Made by a program: the position numbers and the translations under genes. 41,793 bases of DNA from Micromonospora cabrerizensis (GTDB taxonomy: Bacteria > Actinomycetota > Actinomycetes > Mycobacteriales > Micromonosporaceae), in assembly GCF_022230955.1 (NCBI RefSeq), contig NZ_JAKKFI010000070.1, positions 1 to 41,793 on the forward strand, given 5' to 3'. How positions within the stretch are numbered: the first letter of the stretch is position 1; every line of letters starts with the position of its first letter. Below, piece after piece: positions 22,916 through 30,331 of the stretch. The notes beneath the pieces were generated by a model. The model saw only the letters and a list, made by a program, of their open reading frames with translations. It searched no databases and was not told the DNA's origin.

Positions 22916-24049
22916 TCAGCCGGCGGTCGTACGGGCGGCCAGGTCGTCGACGACGGCACGCACGTCACCGGTGTGCTCCAGCACCCGGCGCTGCCGGGTC
23001 GCGCCGGTGCCGTCGCGGCGCAGCCGGGCCAGTTGCGCCAACACGTACCCCAGGTCGCCGTGGCGCAGCAGGGCCGGGGCGATCACCGCCATCAACTCGT
23101 CGACGAGCGCCCAGGCGGGGCGGGTGCCGCCGCCGCGCAGGTCGATCAGCTCGCCGTCGAGGCCGTCGTGGGCGGCCCGCCAGTGGGCGGCGGCGACCAG
23201 ACAGTCGCGCACGGGCGGTGCGGTCACCCCGGCGCGTACGTCGTCGGCGAGGGTGGCGACCAGTGACCGGGCCAGCGCGGCGACCAGCACCGCGTCGTCC
23301 ACGTCCGGGCAGACGTCGCCCACCCGGATCTCCACTGTCGGGTAGGCCGACGACGGGCGGGCGTACCAGTAGACCATCGCGGCGTCGAGCATGATGCCGG
23401 CGGCGATCAGCTCGTCGACGGTCCGGTCGTAGTCGGCGGCGGAGTCGAAGTACGGCGTCGGGCCGATGCTGGGCCAGCGTTCCAGCTGCATCGACCGCCA
23501 GCTGGCGTGGCCGGTGTCGCGCCCGTCGTGCAGCGGCGAGTTGGTGGTGATCGCCTGCACCACCGGCAGCCACACCCGCAGGTGGTTGCAGACCTGCACG
23601 GCCAGTTCCCGGTCGGGCAGCCCGATGTGGACGTGGCAGCCGCACACCGCCGGGTCGTGCGCCACCGGGCCGTACCGGCGCGACATCGCGTGGTAGCGCG
23701 GCCGGTCGGGCACGGTCAGGTGCGGCTCGGCCACCGGGGTGGCGCCGATCGCCACCAGCCGGGCCCCGGCCGCCGTGGCGGCCTCGGCGGCGGAGTGGCG
23801 CAACGCCACCAGGTGCGCGCGCAGCTCGCTGAGGTCGGCACAGACCGGGGTGACCATCTCCACCATGCTGTGCCGGAACTCCTGGCGGCTCTGGTCCCGG
23901 GCGGGGCCGCGCAGCGCGGCCAGCACCTCATCGGCCACCGGCAGGTTGCGCCCGCTGTCCGGGTCCAGCAGCAGGAACTCCTCCTCGACGCCGAGCGTGA
24001 GGACGGACAGGTCGGGAACGGTGCCGGCGGTCGCCGAGCGGTACTTCAT
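22916..24049 (-). CDS. GCS2-type carboxylate-amine ligase (YbdK family)
   Basis: This is a 377-residue protein, ATG at 24049, convergent with the amidotransferase gene (10-base gap). The start 'TLGVEEEFLLLDPDSG' is the family signature, with the acidic triple EEE in the metal/ATP site. Later 'CGCHVHIGLPDRE' and 'YPTVEIRVGDVCPDVDDAVL' match the conserved His and Arg-bearing strands of glutamate-cysteine ligase type 2. Members couple a carboxylate (often glutamate) to an amine using ATP; mycothiol-producing actinobacteria do not need glutathione, so the real substrate is open. A link to the adjacent N-acetylglutaminylglutamine gene is tempting, since both act on glutamyl compounds, but is inferred only from position. 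Confidence 0.88.
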   Translation of the reverse strand: MKYRSATAGTVPDLSVLTLGVEEEFLLLDPDSGRNLPVADEVLAALRGPARDQSRQEFRHSMVEMVTPVCADLSELRAHLVALRHSAAEAATAAGARLVAIGATPVAEPHLTVPDRPRYHAMSRRYGPVAHDPAVCGCHVHIGLPDRELAVQVCNHLRVWLPVVQAITTNSPLHDGRDTGHASWRSMQLERWPSIGPTPYFDSAADYDRTVDELIAAGIMLDAAMVYWYARPSSAYPTVEIRVGDVCPDVDDAVLVAALARSLVATLADDVRAGVTAPPVRDCLVAAAHWRAAHDGLDGELIDLRGGGTRPAWALVDELMAVIAPALLRHGDLGYVLAQLARLRRDGTGATRQRRVLEHTGDVRAVVDDLAARTTAG

Positions 24050-24118
24050 GGTCCCTCGCCCTCCACTGCTGCGGCCGGCGCCTCGGTTTCCCGGCCCAGC
24101 CCGACGGCAAACGCCCGC

Positions 24119-25327
24119 TCAGGAGCTGGCCAGGGCCGCCGCGCGGGCGGCGAGGAAGGCCCGTTCGGCCGCGTTGTCCGTCAGGGCCACCGCTGTCCGG
24201 TACGCGTCGACGGCCTCCGCGTCCCGCCCGAGCCGGGCGAGCAGGTCGGCACGGACCGCGTGGTGCACGTGGTAGGTGTCCAGGTCGAGCTGATCCACCT
24301 CGGCCAGCCCGGCTGCCGGCCCGGCCACCTCGGCGAGCGCGACGGCCCGGTTCAGCGCGACGACCGGGCCGGGGGCGAGCACCGTCAGGTGGTCGTACAG
24401 CTGGAGGATCTGACCCCAGTCGGTGTCGGCGCTTCGCGGCGCGGCGCTGTGCACGGCGGCGATCGCGGCCTGGATCTGGTACGGCCCGGGCCGGTCGCGG
24501 CGCAGGCAGCGCCGCACCAGCGCCTGCCCCTCGGTGATCAGCTCGGCGTCCCACCGGGCCCGGTCCTGGCTCGGCAGCGCCACCAGCTCACCGTCGGCGC
24601 TGGTCCGCGCGGCGCGGCGGGACTCGGTGAGCAGCATCAACGCCAGCAGACCGAGCGCCTCCGGCTCGTCCGGCATCAGCTCGACCAGCAGCCGGGTCAG
24701 CCGAATCGCCTCGGCGCACAGCTCGGCGCGGACCAGTTGGGGCCCGGCGCTGGCCGTGTGCCCCTCGTTGAAGATCAGGTAGAGCACCGCGAGCACCGCG
24801 TGCAGGCGGTCGGGCAGGTCGGCGTCGCGGGGCACCCGGTACGGGATCCGCGCGTTCCGGATCTTCGACTTGGCGCGGACCAGACGCTGCGCCATGGTCG
24901 CCTCCGGCACCAGGAAGGCGCGGGCGATCTCGGTGGTGCTCAGCCCGCCGAGCAGGCGCAGGGTGAGCGCGACCCGGGCCGCCGGGGCGAGCGCCGGATG
25001 GCAGCAGGTGAAGATCAGACGGAGTCGGTCGTCGCGCACAGGCCCCTCCTCGACGGGTCCGTCGGCGGCGAACAGCAGGGCCGCCTGGGTGTGTCGGTCG
25101 GCCCGGGACGCGTCGCGGCGCAGCCGGTCGATCGCCCGGTTCCGGGCCGTGGTGATGATCCAACCGGCCGGGCTGGGCGGCGGGCCGGTCGTCGGCCAGC
25201 GCGCCACCGCGACGACGAAGGCCTCCTGCACGGCCTCCTCGGCGAGGTCGATGTCGCCGAGGAGGCGAACCAGGACGGCGACCGCGCGCCCGTACTCCGC
25301 GCGGAACACCGCCTCCACGTCAGGCAC
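24119..25327 (-). CDS. ECF sigma factor, ECF42-like (with C-terminal extension)
   Basis: The ATG at 25327 lies two bases after the stop of the DGPF gene, so the two are coupled. The 402-residue protein has sigma region 2 at the N-terminus (FRAEYGRAVAVLVRLLGDIDLAEEAVQEAFVVA, then GWIITTARNRAIDRLRR). Region 4 lies around 125-175 (LTLRLLGGLSTTEIARAFLVPEATMAQRLVRAKSKI). A 200-residue helical extension follows, with 'LFNEGH'-type and TPR-like elements (LTRLLVELMPDEPEALGLLALMLL, then LNRAVALAEVAGPAAGL). This extension plus a DGPF partner defines the ECF42 group. It has no classical membrane anti-sigma factor; the extension itself is thought to be required for activity. Confidence 0.9.
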   Translation of the reverse strand: MPDVEAVFRAEYGRAVAVLVRLLGDIDLAEEAVQEAFVVAVARWPTTGPPPSPAGWIITTARNRAIDRLRRDASRADRHTQAALLFAADGPVEEGPVRDDRLRLIFTCCHPALAPAARVALTLRLLGGLSTTEIARAFLVPEATMAQRLVRAKSKIRNARIPYRVPRDADLPDRLHAVLAVLYLIFNEGHTASAGPQLVRAELCAEAIRLTRLLVELMPDEPEALGLLALMLLTESRRAARTSADGELVALPSQDRARWDAELITEGQALVRRCLRRDRPGPYQIQAAIAAVHSAAPRSADTDWGQILQLYDHLTVLAPGPVVALNRAVALAEVAGPAAGLAEVDQLDLDTYHVHHAVRADLLARLGRDAEAVDAYRTAVALTDNAAERAFLAARAAALASS

Positions 25328-25329
25328 GG

Positions 25330-25686
25330 TCAGTCTCCGGCCCCGGCCTGGAAGGGGCGCACCTCGATCGGCAGCGTGGTGGCCAATGCGTAGCGGCGGC
25401 CGATTTCCAGGGCGGCGTCCAGGTCGGGCACGTCGATGATCGTGATGCCGCCCAGGTACTCCTTACCCTCGACGAACGGGCCGTCGGTGACCAGGACGTC
25501 GCCGTCGCGGGCGCGCAGCACGGTGGCGGTTTCCGGGCCGTGCAGTCCGTGGCCGAAGACCCACGAGCCGGTGGAGGTCAGCTCGGCACGCAGCTCACCG
25601 AGCTGGCGCATCACCCCGGCCAGAAACTCCGGCTCCGGGGGCAGCTCACCCTGCGGCTGGTGAATGCTGAGCAGGTACAGCGTCAT
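25330..25686 (-). CDS. YCII-related DGPF-domain protein
   Basis: The start is ATG 25686 with GGAGGA just upstream; longer frames are shadows. This 118-residue protein is a small ferredoxin-like alpha/beta fold (MTLYLLSIHQPQGELPP) carrying the diagnostic box 'VTDGPFVEGKEYLGGITIIDVPDLDAALEIGRRY'. Proteins of this YCII/DGPF family are encoded next to ECF42 sigma factors and are the usual targets of the sigma factor. The biochemical role is not known. It is the first gene of the pair and lies directly behind a candidate ECF42 promoter. Confidence 0.9.
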   Translation of the reverse strand: MTLYLLSIHQPQGELPPEPEFLAGVMRQLGELRAELTSTGSWVFGHGLHGPETATVLRARDGDVLVTDGPFVEGKEYLGGITIIDVPDLDAALEIGRRYALATTLPIEVRPFQAGAGD

Positions 25687-25737
25687 CGTTCCTCCTCGCG
25701 GGGGGCCGGTCTGTCGCCGGCCTCTCATCCTCCACAC

Positions 25738-25761
25738 GATCGGCTGCCGCCCGGATCGACA
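25738..25761 (-). promoter_or_regulatory. Candidate ECF42-dependent promoter
   Basis: On the minus strand TGTCGA (25761-25756) is followed after 13 bases by CGATC (25742-25738), 52 bases before the DGPF start. From memory of published work on Streptomyces ECF42, the target motif is TGTCGA at -35 and CGA/TC at -10; both halves are present here. It suggests positive autoregulation of the DGPF-sigma pair. Confidence 0.55.
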
Positions 25762-25814
25762 GGCTGGCACGAAATTTTCCGAGGCCGGCACAGCCCCGGG
25801 GTCGGCCGGCGGGC

Positions 25815-25888
25815 CCTTTGCTCTGCACCCACGGATGCGACAGTCGGCGACCGGGCCAGGCGTCGCCTCGGTGGGTGCAGAGCAAAGG
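25815..25888. repeat. 18-bp perfect inverted repeat with 38-base loop
   Basis: Arms CCTTTGCTCTGCACCCAC (25815-25832) and its exact complement (25871-25888) flank a 38-base loop. It lies in the 346-base gene-free stretch between the DGPF gene and the amine oxidase gene, both of which are transcribed away from it. With arms this long and no T tract it is not a normal terminator. It may be a mobile repeat of the miniature type or a structured leader element. Confidence 0.7.
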
Positions 25889-25944
25889 ACGAAGGACAGG
25901 GGGTACGGGTCGCAGGCCCCGGCCCCGGACCGCAGGCCCGGACC

Positions 25945-25972
25945 GCAGGCCTGCGGCCGCAGGCCTGCGGCC
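25945..25972. repeat. Tandem 14-bp palindromic repeat
   Basis: GCAGGCCTGCGGCC occurs twice in direct succession (25945-25958, 25959-25972) and each copy contains the self-complementary GCAGGCCTGC; partial copies (GGACCGCAGGC) precede it. It is upstream of the amine oxidase start, in the same gene-free stretch as the long inverted repeat. Function unknown. Confidence 0.6.
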
Positions 25973-26032
25973 GCGACCGGTGCCCGGTCGTGGCGGTAGC
26001 CATGCCGGCGACGGTTGTGGGTAGACACCGGC

Positions 26033-27355
26033 GTGACCGACGTCATGCGGGTGGTCGTGGTCGGCGCCGGTTTCTCCGGTCTCGCGGCCGCGCTTGCGCT
26101 GACCCGTGCCGGTGCCCAGGTGCGGGTGCTGGAGGCCCGCGACCGGGTGGGCGGCCGGGTGTTGACCCGCTGGTTGCCCGAACTCACCCAGGTCGACCTG
26201 GGCGCGCAGTGGATCGGTCCGACCCAGGACCGGATGTACGCGCTGATCGCCGAGCACGGGTTGGCCACCTTCGCGTCGGCGGCGGTCGGCGCGCCCACCC
26301 TGCTCTGGGCCGGCCAGCGCCGGGCCGAACCGCCGGCGGACGTCGACCGGGTGCTCAGCCTGCTCGACGAGTACGCCGCACGGCTGGACCCGGCAGCACC
26401 GTGGCGGGCGCCGGAGGCCGCGCAGTGGGATCGGACGCTCCTCGGCGGCTGGCTACACGCCACGGCCGGGGACGGCGACACCGCCGACTATCTGGGGCGT
26501 CTGCTCGCCGGCGGGCTGCTGGCCACCGGCGCGGACGAGCTGTCGCTGTTGCACCTGTTGTTCTACCTGCGCAGCGCCGGCGGGTCCGCGCCCCTGCTGC
26601 GGATGGCGGGTGGCGCGCAGCAGGACCGGATCGTGGGCGGGCCGCCCGCGCTGGCCGAGCGGATGGCCACTGCCCTGCCACCGGGGACGCTGACGTTGGC
26701 CGCACCGGTGCGGACCATCGAACAGAGCGCCGCCGGGGTGACGGCGTGGACCGACACCGGGCGCGTCGACGGCGACGCCCTGGTGGTCGCGCTGGCACCG
26801 GCACTGGCGGGCCGGATCCGGTACGCCCCACCGCTGCCCGCCCTCCGGGACGGCCTGACCCAGCGGATGCCGATGGGTTCGGCGCTGAAGGTGCACGCCG
26901 TCTACCCGGAGCCGTTCTGGCGTGCCGACGGGCTGTCCGGGGTGTCCACCAGCTCCGCCGGTCCGCTCACCGAGACGGTCGACAACTCCACCCCGACCTC
27001 GCCGCTCGGGGTGCTCACCGGGTTCAGCTACTCCTCCGACGCCGCCGCGCTTCGCGGGATGTCCCCCGCGCAGCGCCGGCGGTGCCTGCTGGACGCGTTC
27101 GCCGCCGTGGTCGGGCCACGGGCCGGTGACCCGATGGACCTCGTCGAGTACGACTGGTCGACCGAGGAGTGGACACGGGGCTGCTTCTCCGGTGTGTTCA
27201 CCCCGGGGACCTGGAGCGTGAACGGCCCGCACCTTCGGGCGCCGGTGGGGCGGGTGCACTGGGCGGGTACCGAGACGGCTACCCACTGGACCGGCTACCT
27301 GGAGGGCGCGGTGCGCGCCGGTGAACGGGCCGCGGCCGAGGTGCTGGCGGGCTGA
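26033..27355 (+). CDS. Flavin-containing amine oxidase
   Basis: The start is uncertain: GTG 26033 is taken here and ATG 26045 is equally possible; neither has a clear ribosome site. The protein of about 440 residues opens with the FAD dinucleotide fold (MRVVVVGAGFSGLAAALALTRAGAQVRVLEARDRVGGRV) followed by 'VDLGAQWIGPTQDRM', the standard monoamine-oxidase family start. The C-terminus 'GRVHWAGTETATHWTGYLEGAVRAGERAAAEVL' is the second FAD contact and substrate cage. It oxidises an amine to an aldehyde with release of peroxide and ammonia; the substrate is unknown. There is no signal peptide. The genes around it are transcribed in other directions, so it stands alone. Confidence 0.9.
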   Translation: MTDVMRVVVVGAGFSGLAAALALTRAGAQVRVLEARDRVGGRVLTRWLPELTQVDLGAQWIGPTQDRMYALIAEHGLATFASAAVGAPTLLWAGQRRAEPPADVDRVLSLLDEYAARLDPAAPWRAPEAAQWDRTLLGGWLHATAGDGDTADYLGRLLAGGLLATGADELSLLHLLFYLRSAGGSAPLLRMAGGAQQDRIVGGPPALAERMATALPPGTLTLAAPVRTIEQSAAGVTAWTDTGRVDGDALVVALAPALAGRIRYAPPLPALRDGLTQRMPMGSALKVHAVYPEPFWRADGLSGVSTSSAGPLTETVDNSTPTSPLGVLTGFSYSSDAAALRGMSPAQRRRCLLDAFAAVVGPRAGDPMDLVEYDWSTEEWTRGCFSGVFTPGTWSVNGPHLRAPVGRVHWAGTETATHWTGYLEGAVRAGERAAAEVLAG

Positions 27356-27370
27356 GGCGGGCACGACCGA

Positions 27371-27401
27371 GCCGGCCCGGTCTCGGCGGGACCGGGCCGG
27401 C
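27371..27401. terminator. Bidirectional hairpin between convergent genes
   Basis: Perfect 12-base arms GCCGGCCCGGTC (27371-27382) and GACCGGGCCGGC (27390-27401) with a 7-base loop lie in the 110 bases between the amine oxidase stop and the stop of the beta-helix gene. No T tract follows on either strand. It is the likely shared transcript end. Confidence 0.65.
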
Positions 27402-27465
27402 GACGGCCCTGGGTGCCACCCGGCCGACCCGGCCCCGGAGGACTGGGTCGGCGCGGGCGCCCCGG

Positions 27466-30102
27466 TCAGGGGTAGGTGGTCAGGTACACCTGCTGGTTGG
27501 CCGCGTTCGCGGTGCCACCGGTGTTGTTGATCACCCGGTTGATGGTGCCGACGCCACCGAGCGAGACGGTGACCATGTTGGTGAAGCGCACGTTCGGGTT
27601 GTTGGGCACCTCAAAGGCCCGTTCCTCCACCACGGCGGGGTTGACGTTGAAGTAGCTGTAGCTGCCCAGCCCGAACGCCTGGTGACTGGTCACCGAGTCG
27701 GCGACCTTGTACGCGGCGTAGCCCCGGGTCGACCCGTTCATCCAGGCCGCCTGGTTGGGCGGGTCGTACGGCAGCTCGTTCTGGTAGAAGTACGTCCGGC
27801 CACCGTTGCCGTTCCAGATGGTCTGGTACTTCTGGTAGTGCTCGACGAAGAGGCCGTACATGGTGACGTTGTCGCCGTTGACCGTGAGCCCGGTGTCGGC
27901 GGTGTTCAGCGTCCACCCGGTGGGTACGCCGCTGGCGGCGTGGTCGGCCCGCCACAACCACATGTGGTCACCGATCACGTTGTCGCTGTTGACGGTCAGC
28001 GTGTTGGTGGCCTTGCCGACGTGTGGCCCGCCGATGCGGAAGAACACGTCGTGCAGCGAGGTCGGGTTGCTGGCGTGGCTCGCGGACGAGCCGGACGGCC
28101 CGACCTCCATCAGCACCGGCGAGTTCGTCGTGCCGGCCTCGAACATCAGGCCGGCCACCTTCACACCGTCCACGTCGGCCACCCGCATCCCGACGCTGCC
28201 GTTGTCGGCCTGGATGGTGGCCAGGCCGAGGCCGAGCACGACGGTGTCGGCCCGGTTGACCTGGATCGGCTCGGTGACGTGGTGCACGCCCGGGGTGAAG
28301 AGCAGGTGCCGACCCTGGGCGAGGGCCGCGTTGATGGTGGCCGCGCTGGTGCCCGGCTGGACGACGTAGAACTGCGACAGCGAGATGGACGAGCCGGCCG
28401 GGGTCTTGTTGTACCAGCTGGTGCCGGTGGAGTTGGTGCGCAGCGCCGGCACGAAGACCCGGTACTCACCGGTGCCGTCGACGTAGAGGAACGGCTTCTC
28501 GCGTACCTGGGGGGTCTGCGGGATGACGGTGTGCGACGGGTTGGGGAAGCTCGGCGCGGGAGCGCCGTTGACGCCCTGGAAGACCATGTTCCACACCGAG
28601 CCGGTCCAGCCGTTGCCGAACTCGCTGTTGCGGGAGTACCACTGCTGCTGCGAGCCGGAGACGACCAGGCCGTCGATGCGGGTGTCGGCCATCAGGCCGC
28701 CGCTGGACCAGCCGTCGCCGCCGTTCCAGAGCTGGATCTGGTTCTGCGCGCCGCGCAGGTGCATCCGCCGGTACGGCGCCGCCTGGGACACCGCCCAGCG
28801 CTCCACGGTCTGCCCGGCGGGCAGGGTGACCGACAGGTTCTCGGCGGCCCGCCAGAAGTTCTGGGTGGCGTTGCCGCCGAACCAGAACGCCTCGGTGCGG
28901 ACGTGGCCGTTGAGGTTGACGTCGTCCGGGCTCAGGCCGAGGCCGGCGACCTGGGTGAAGAAGCCGAGGTTGACGTCGGCGGTGTAGTTGCCGGGCTTGA
29001 ACAGCACCGCGTAGCGCTGCGGGCCGAACTGGTTGGTCTCCTGCTGGGTGAACAGGGTGTTCAGTCGACTCTGGATGGTCGACGTCGGCGTGCTCGGGTC
29101 GAAGACGAACGTGTTCGGCCCGAGGTTCGGGTTGCGCGGGTCGGTCGTGTCGACCGGGGGCTCCCCGGTCCCGCCGCCGGTGGTGTTCACCGCCAGCTCC
29201 CAGAGTGAGTAGCCGTAGGCGGTGCCCCGGGCGGTGCCGTACATCCGCAGGTAGCGACCGCTGCCGCTGACGGTCAGCGACTGCGTGCCGCCGGTGCCCG
29301 TGGTGGTCGAGTAGATCGTGGTCCAGGTGGCACCGTCGGCCGAGGTCTGGAGCTGGAAGGCCCGGGCGTACGCGGCCTCCCAGGTGAGCACCACCCGGCA
29401 GATCGTGCGGGTGCTGCCCAGGTCGACGCGCAGCCACTGTGGGTCGCTGGCGGCGCTGGCCCACCGGGTGCCGGTGTTGCCGTCGACGGCGGCGGACGCC
29501 GCGAGGCCGGCGTCCTGGGCGGACGAGGCGGTCGCCGGGCTGCCCTGCGCGACGTTGCTGCTGCCGCAGGTGGGCGTGCTGCCGCCGGTCTCGCCGTAGA
29601 CCTGGAACTCCCAGAGCGAGTAGCCGTAGCCGGTGCCCCGGGCGGTGCCGTTCATCCGCACGTAGCGGCCTGCGCCGGTGACGGTGAGGTTCTGGGTGCC
29701 GCCGGTGCCGGTGGTGGTCGAGTAGATCGTGGTCCAGGTGGCGCCGTCGTCGGAGGTCTGGAGCTGGAAGGCCCGCCCGTAGGCGCCCTCCCAGAGCAGG
29801 TTCACCTGGGTGATGGTGGCCCGGGCACCCAGGTCGACCTGGAGCCACTGGGGGTCGCTGAACGCGCTGGCCCAGCGGGTGCCGGTGTTGCCGTCCACCG
29901 CGGCGGAGGCGGGGGTGCCGGCGTTCTCGGCGGACGACGCGGTGGCGGGGCGGCCCTGGGAGAGCAGGGTGGGTGCGGCCTGCGCGGGTGTGGTGGCACC
30001 GGCCGGGGTGAGCGCCGCGACCAGGGCCACGGTGAGCCCGACGATCAGGTGCCGGACGGCCCGTCGGGGACGCGGGCGTACGGATGTTGCACGAGATGTC
30101 AT
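27466..30102 (-). CDS. Secreted protein with two discoidin (F5/8 C) domains and a beta-helix catalytic-like region
   Basis: The start is ATG 30102. The 878-residue protein begins with a Tat/Sec-like export signal: basic RPRPRRAVRH, hydrophobic LIVGLTVALVAAL, Ala-Gln-Ala cleavage near 43. Two discoidin/CBM32-type domains follow (about 44-175 and 180-305), almost identical to each other, including ATWTTIYSTTTGTGGTQ and RGT-YGYSLWE. After a Gly/Pro linker comes a region of about 570 residues with repeated short beta strands and Asn-rich turns, consistent with a right-handed beta-helix as in GH55- or GH87-type glucanases. Relatives are often misannotated as adenylyl cyclase. It sits beside a glucoside import locus, so cell-external glycan binding or cleavage is inferred; no catalytic pair could be assigned. 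Confidence 0.75.
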   Translation of the reverse strand: MTSRATSVRPRPRRAVRHLIVGLTVALVAALTPAGATTPAQAAPTLLSQGRPATASSAENAGTPASAAVDGNTGTRWASAFSDPQWLQVDLGARATITQVNLLWEGAYGRAFQLQTSDDGATWTTIYSTTTGTGGTQNLTVTGAGRYVRMNGTARGTGYGYSLWEFQVYGETGGSTPTCGSSNVAQGSPATASSAQDAGLAASAAVDGNTGTRWASAASDPQWLRVDLGSTRTICRVVLTWEAAYARAFQLQTSADGATWTTIYSTTTGTGGTQSLTVSGSGRYLRMYGTARGTAYGYSLWELAVNTTGGGTGEPPVDTTDPRNPNLGPNTFVFDPSTPTSTIQSRLNTLFTQQETNQFGPQRYAVLFKPGNYTADVNLGFFTQVAGLGLSPDDVNLNGHVRTEAFWFGGNATQNFWRAAENLSVTLPAGQTVERWAVSQAAPYRRMHLRGAQNQIQLWNGGDGWSSGGLMADTRIDGLVVSGSQQQWYSRNSEFGNGWTGSVWNMVFQGVNGAPAPSFPNPSHTVIPQTPQVREKPFLYVDGTGEYRVFVPALRTNSTGTSWYNKTPAGSSISLSQFYVVQPGTSAATINAALAQGRHLLFTPGVHHVTEPIQVNRADTVVLGLGLATIQADNGSVGMRVADVDGVKVAGLMFEAGTTNSPVLMEVGPSGSSASHASNPTSLHDVFFRIGGPHVGKATNTLTVNSDNVIGDHMWLWRADHAASGVPTGWTLNTADTGLTVNGDNVTMYGLFVEHYQKYQTIWNGNGGRTYFYQNELPYDPPNQAAWMNGSTRGYAAYKVADSVTSHQAFGLGSYSYFNVNPAVVEERAFEVPNNPNVRFTNMVTVSLGGVGTINRVINNTGGTANAANQQVYLTTYP

Positions 30103-30204
30103 GACATCGCCTGTCGATAGGGGGGTACAGATGCCGGACGGGTGGGATCGGTGTTGGGCCCCGTGGCGCCGGGGTGGTGCCCGTGATGGGCGGCGCCGCG
30201 ACCG

Positions 30205-30275
30205 GAGAGCGCTCTCGTGTGAGTGTTGCGGCGAGATTGCGACGGCGTCAAGACATCGATCTATAACACAGTTAT
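30205..30275. promoter_or_regulatory. Two palindromes upstream of the beta-helix gene
   Basis: GAGAGC-GCTCTC (30205-30216) resembles the CebR/LacI-type box (GGGAGCGCTCCC) that controls glucan genes in Streptomyces. A second repeat, ATAAC-ACA-GTTAT (30263-30275), lies in an AT-rich patch that also carries a possible minus-strand -10 (TTATAG). A short hairpin CCCGA-CCT-TCGGG at 30280-30292 is followed by TTTT on the plus strand. A LacI-type regulator is not encoded nearby; the only candidate in view is the ROK protein. Confidence 0.45.
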
Positions 30276-30331
30276 TTATCCCGACCTTCGGGTTTTGTGT
30301 AATTTGCCGTCGGCGCTGCCGTCGGTTGCGC

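Larger units (their letters stand above)
25687..26032. other. 346-base gene-free stretch between divergent genes
   Basis: This is the longest gene-free stretch. It holds the candidate ECF42 promoter near its left end, the long inverted repeat (25815-25888) and a tandem palindromic repeat (25945-25972). No protein-coding frame in it looks real and no good -35/-10 was found for the amine oxidase gene. Confidence 0.7.

Noticed and set aside
23507..25393. Long plus-strand frame over the GCS2 and sigma-factor genes
   Set aside because: It spans two well recognised genes on the other strand and has shadow-type composition.
25945..25972. CRISPR array
   Set aside because: Two short repeats with no spacer and no cas genes nearby.
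25330..26481. 383-codon minus-strand frame that includes the DGPF protein
   Set aside because: Only the last 118 residues look like protein; the rest crosses the intergenic repeats and the amine oxidase gene. The start with a GGAGGA site is at 25686.
27466..30102. Adenylyl cyclase activity for the beta-helix protein
   Set aside because: No cyclase motif is visible; that name appears to be carried over between annotations. Discoidin domains and beta-helix repeats point to glycans.
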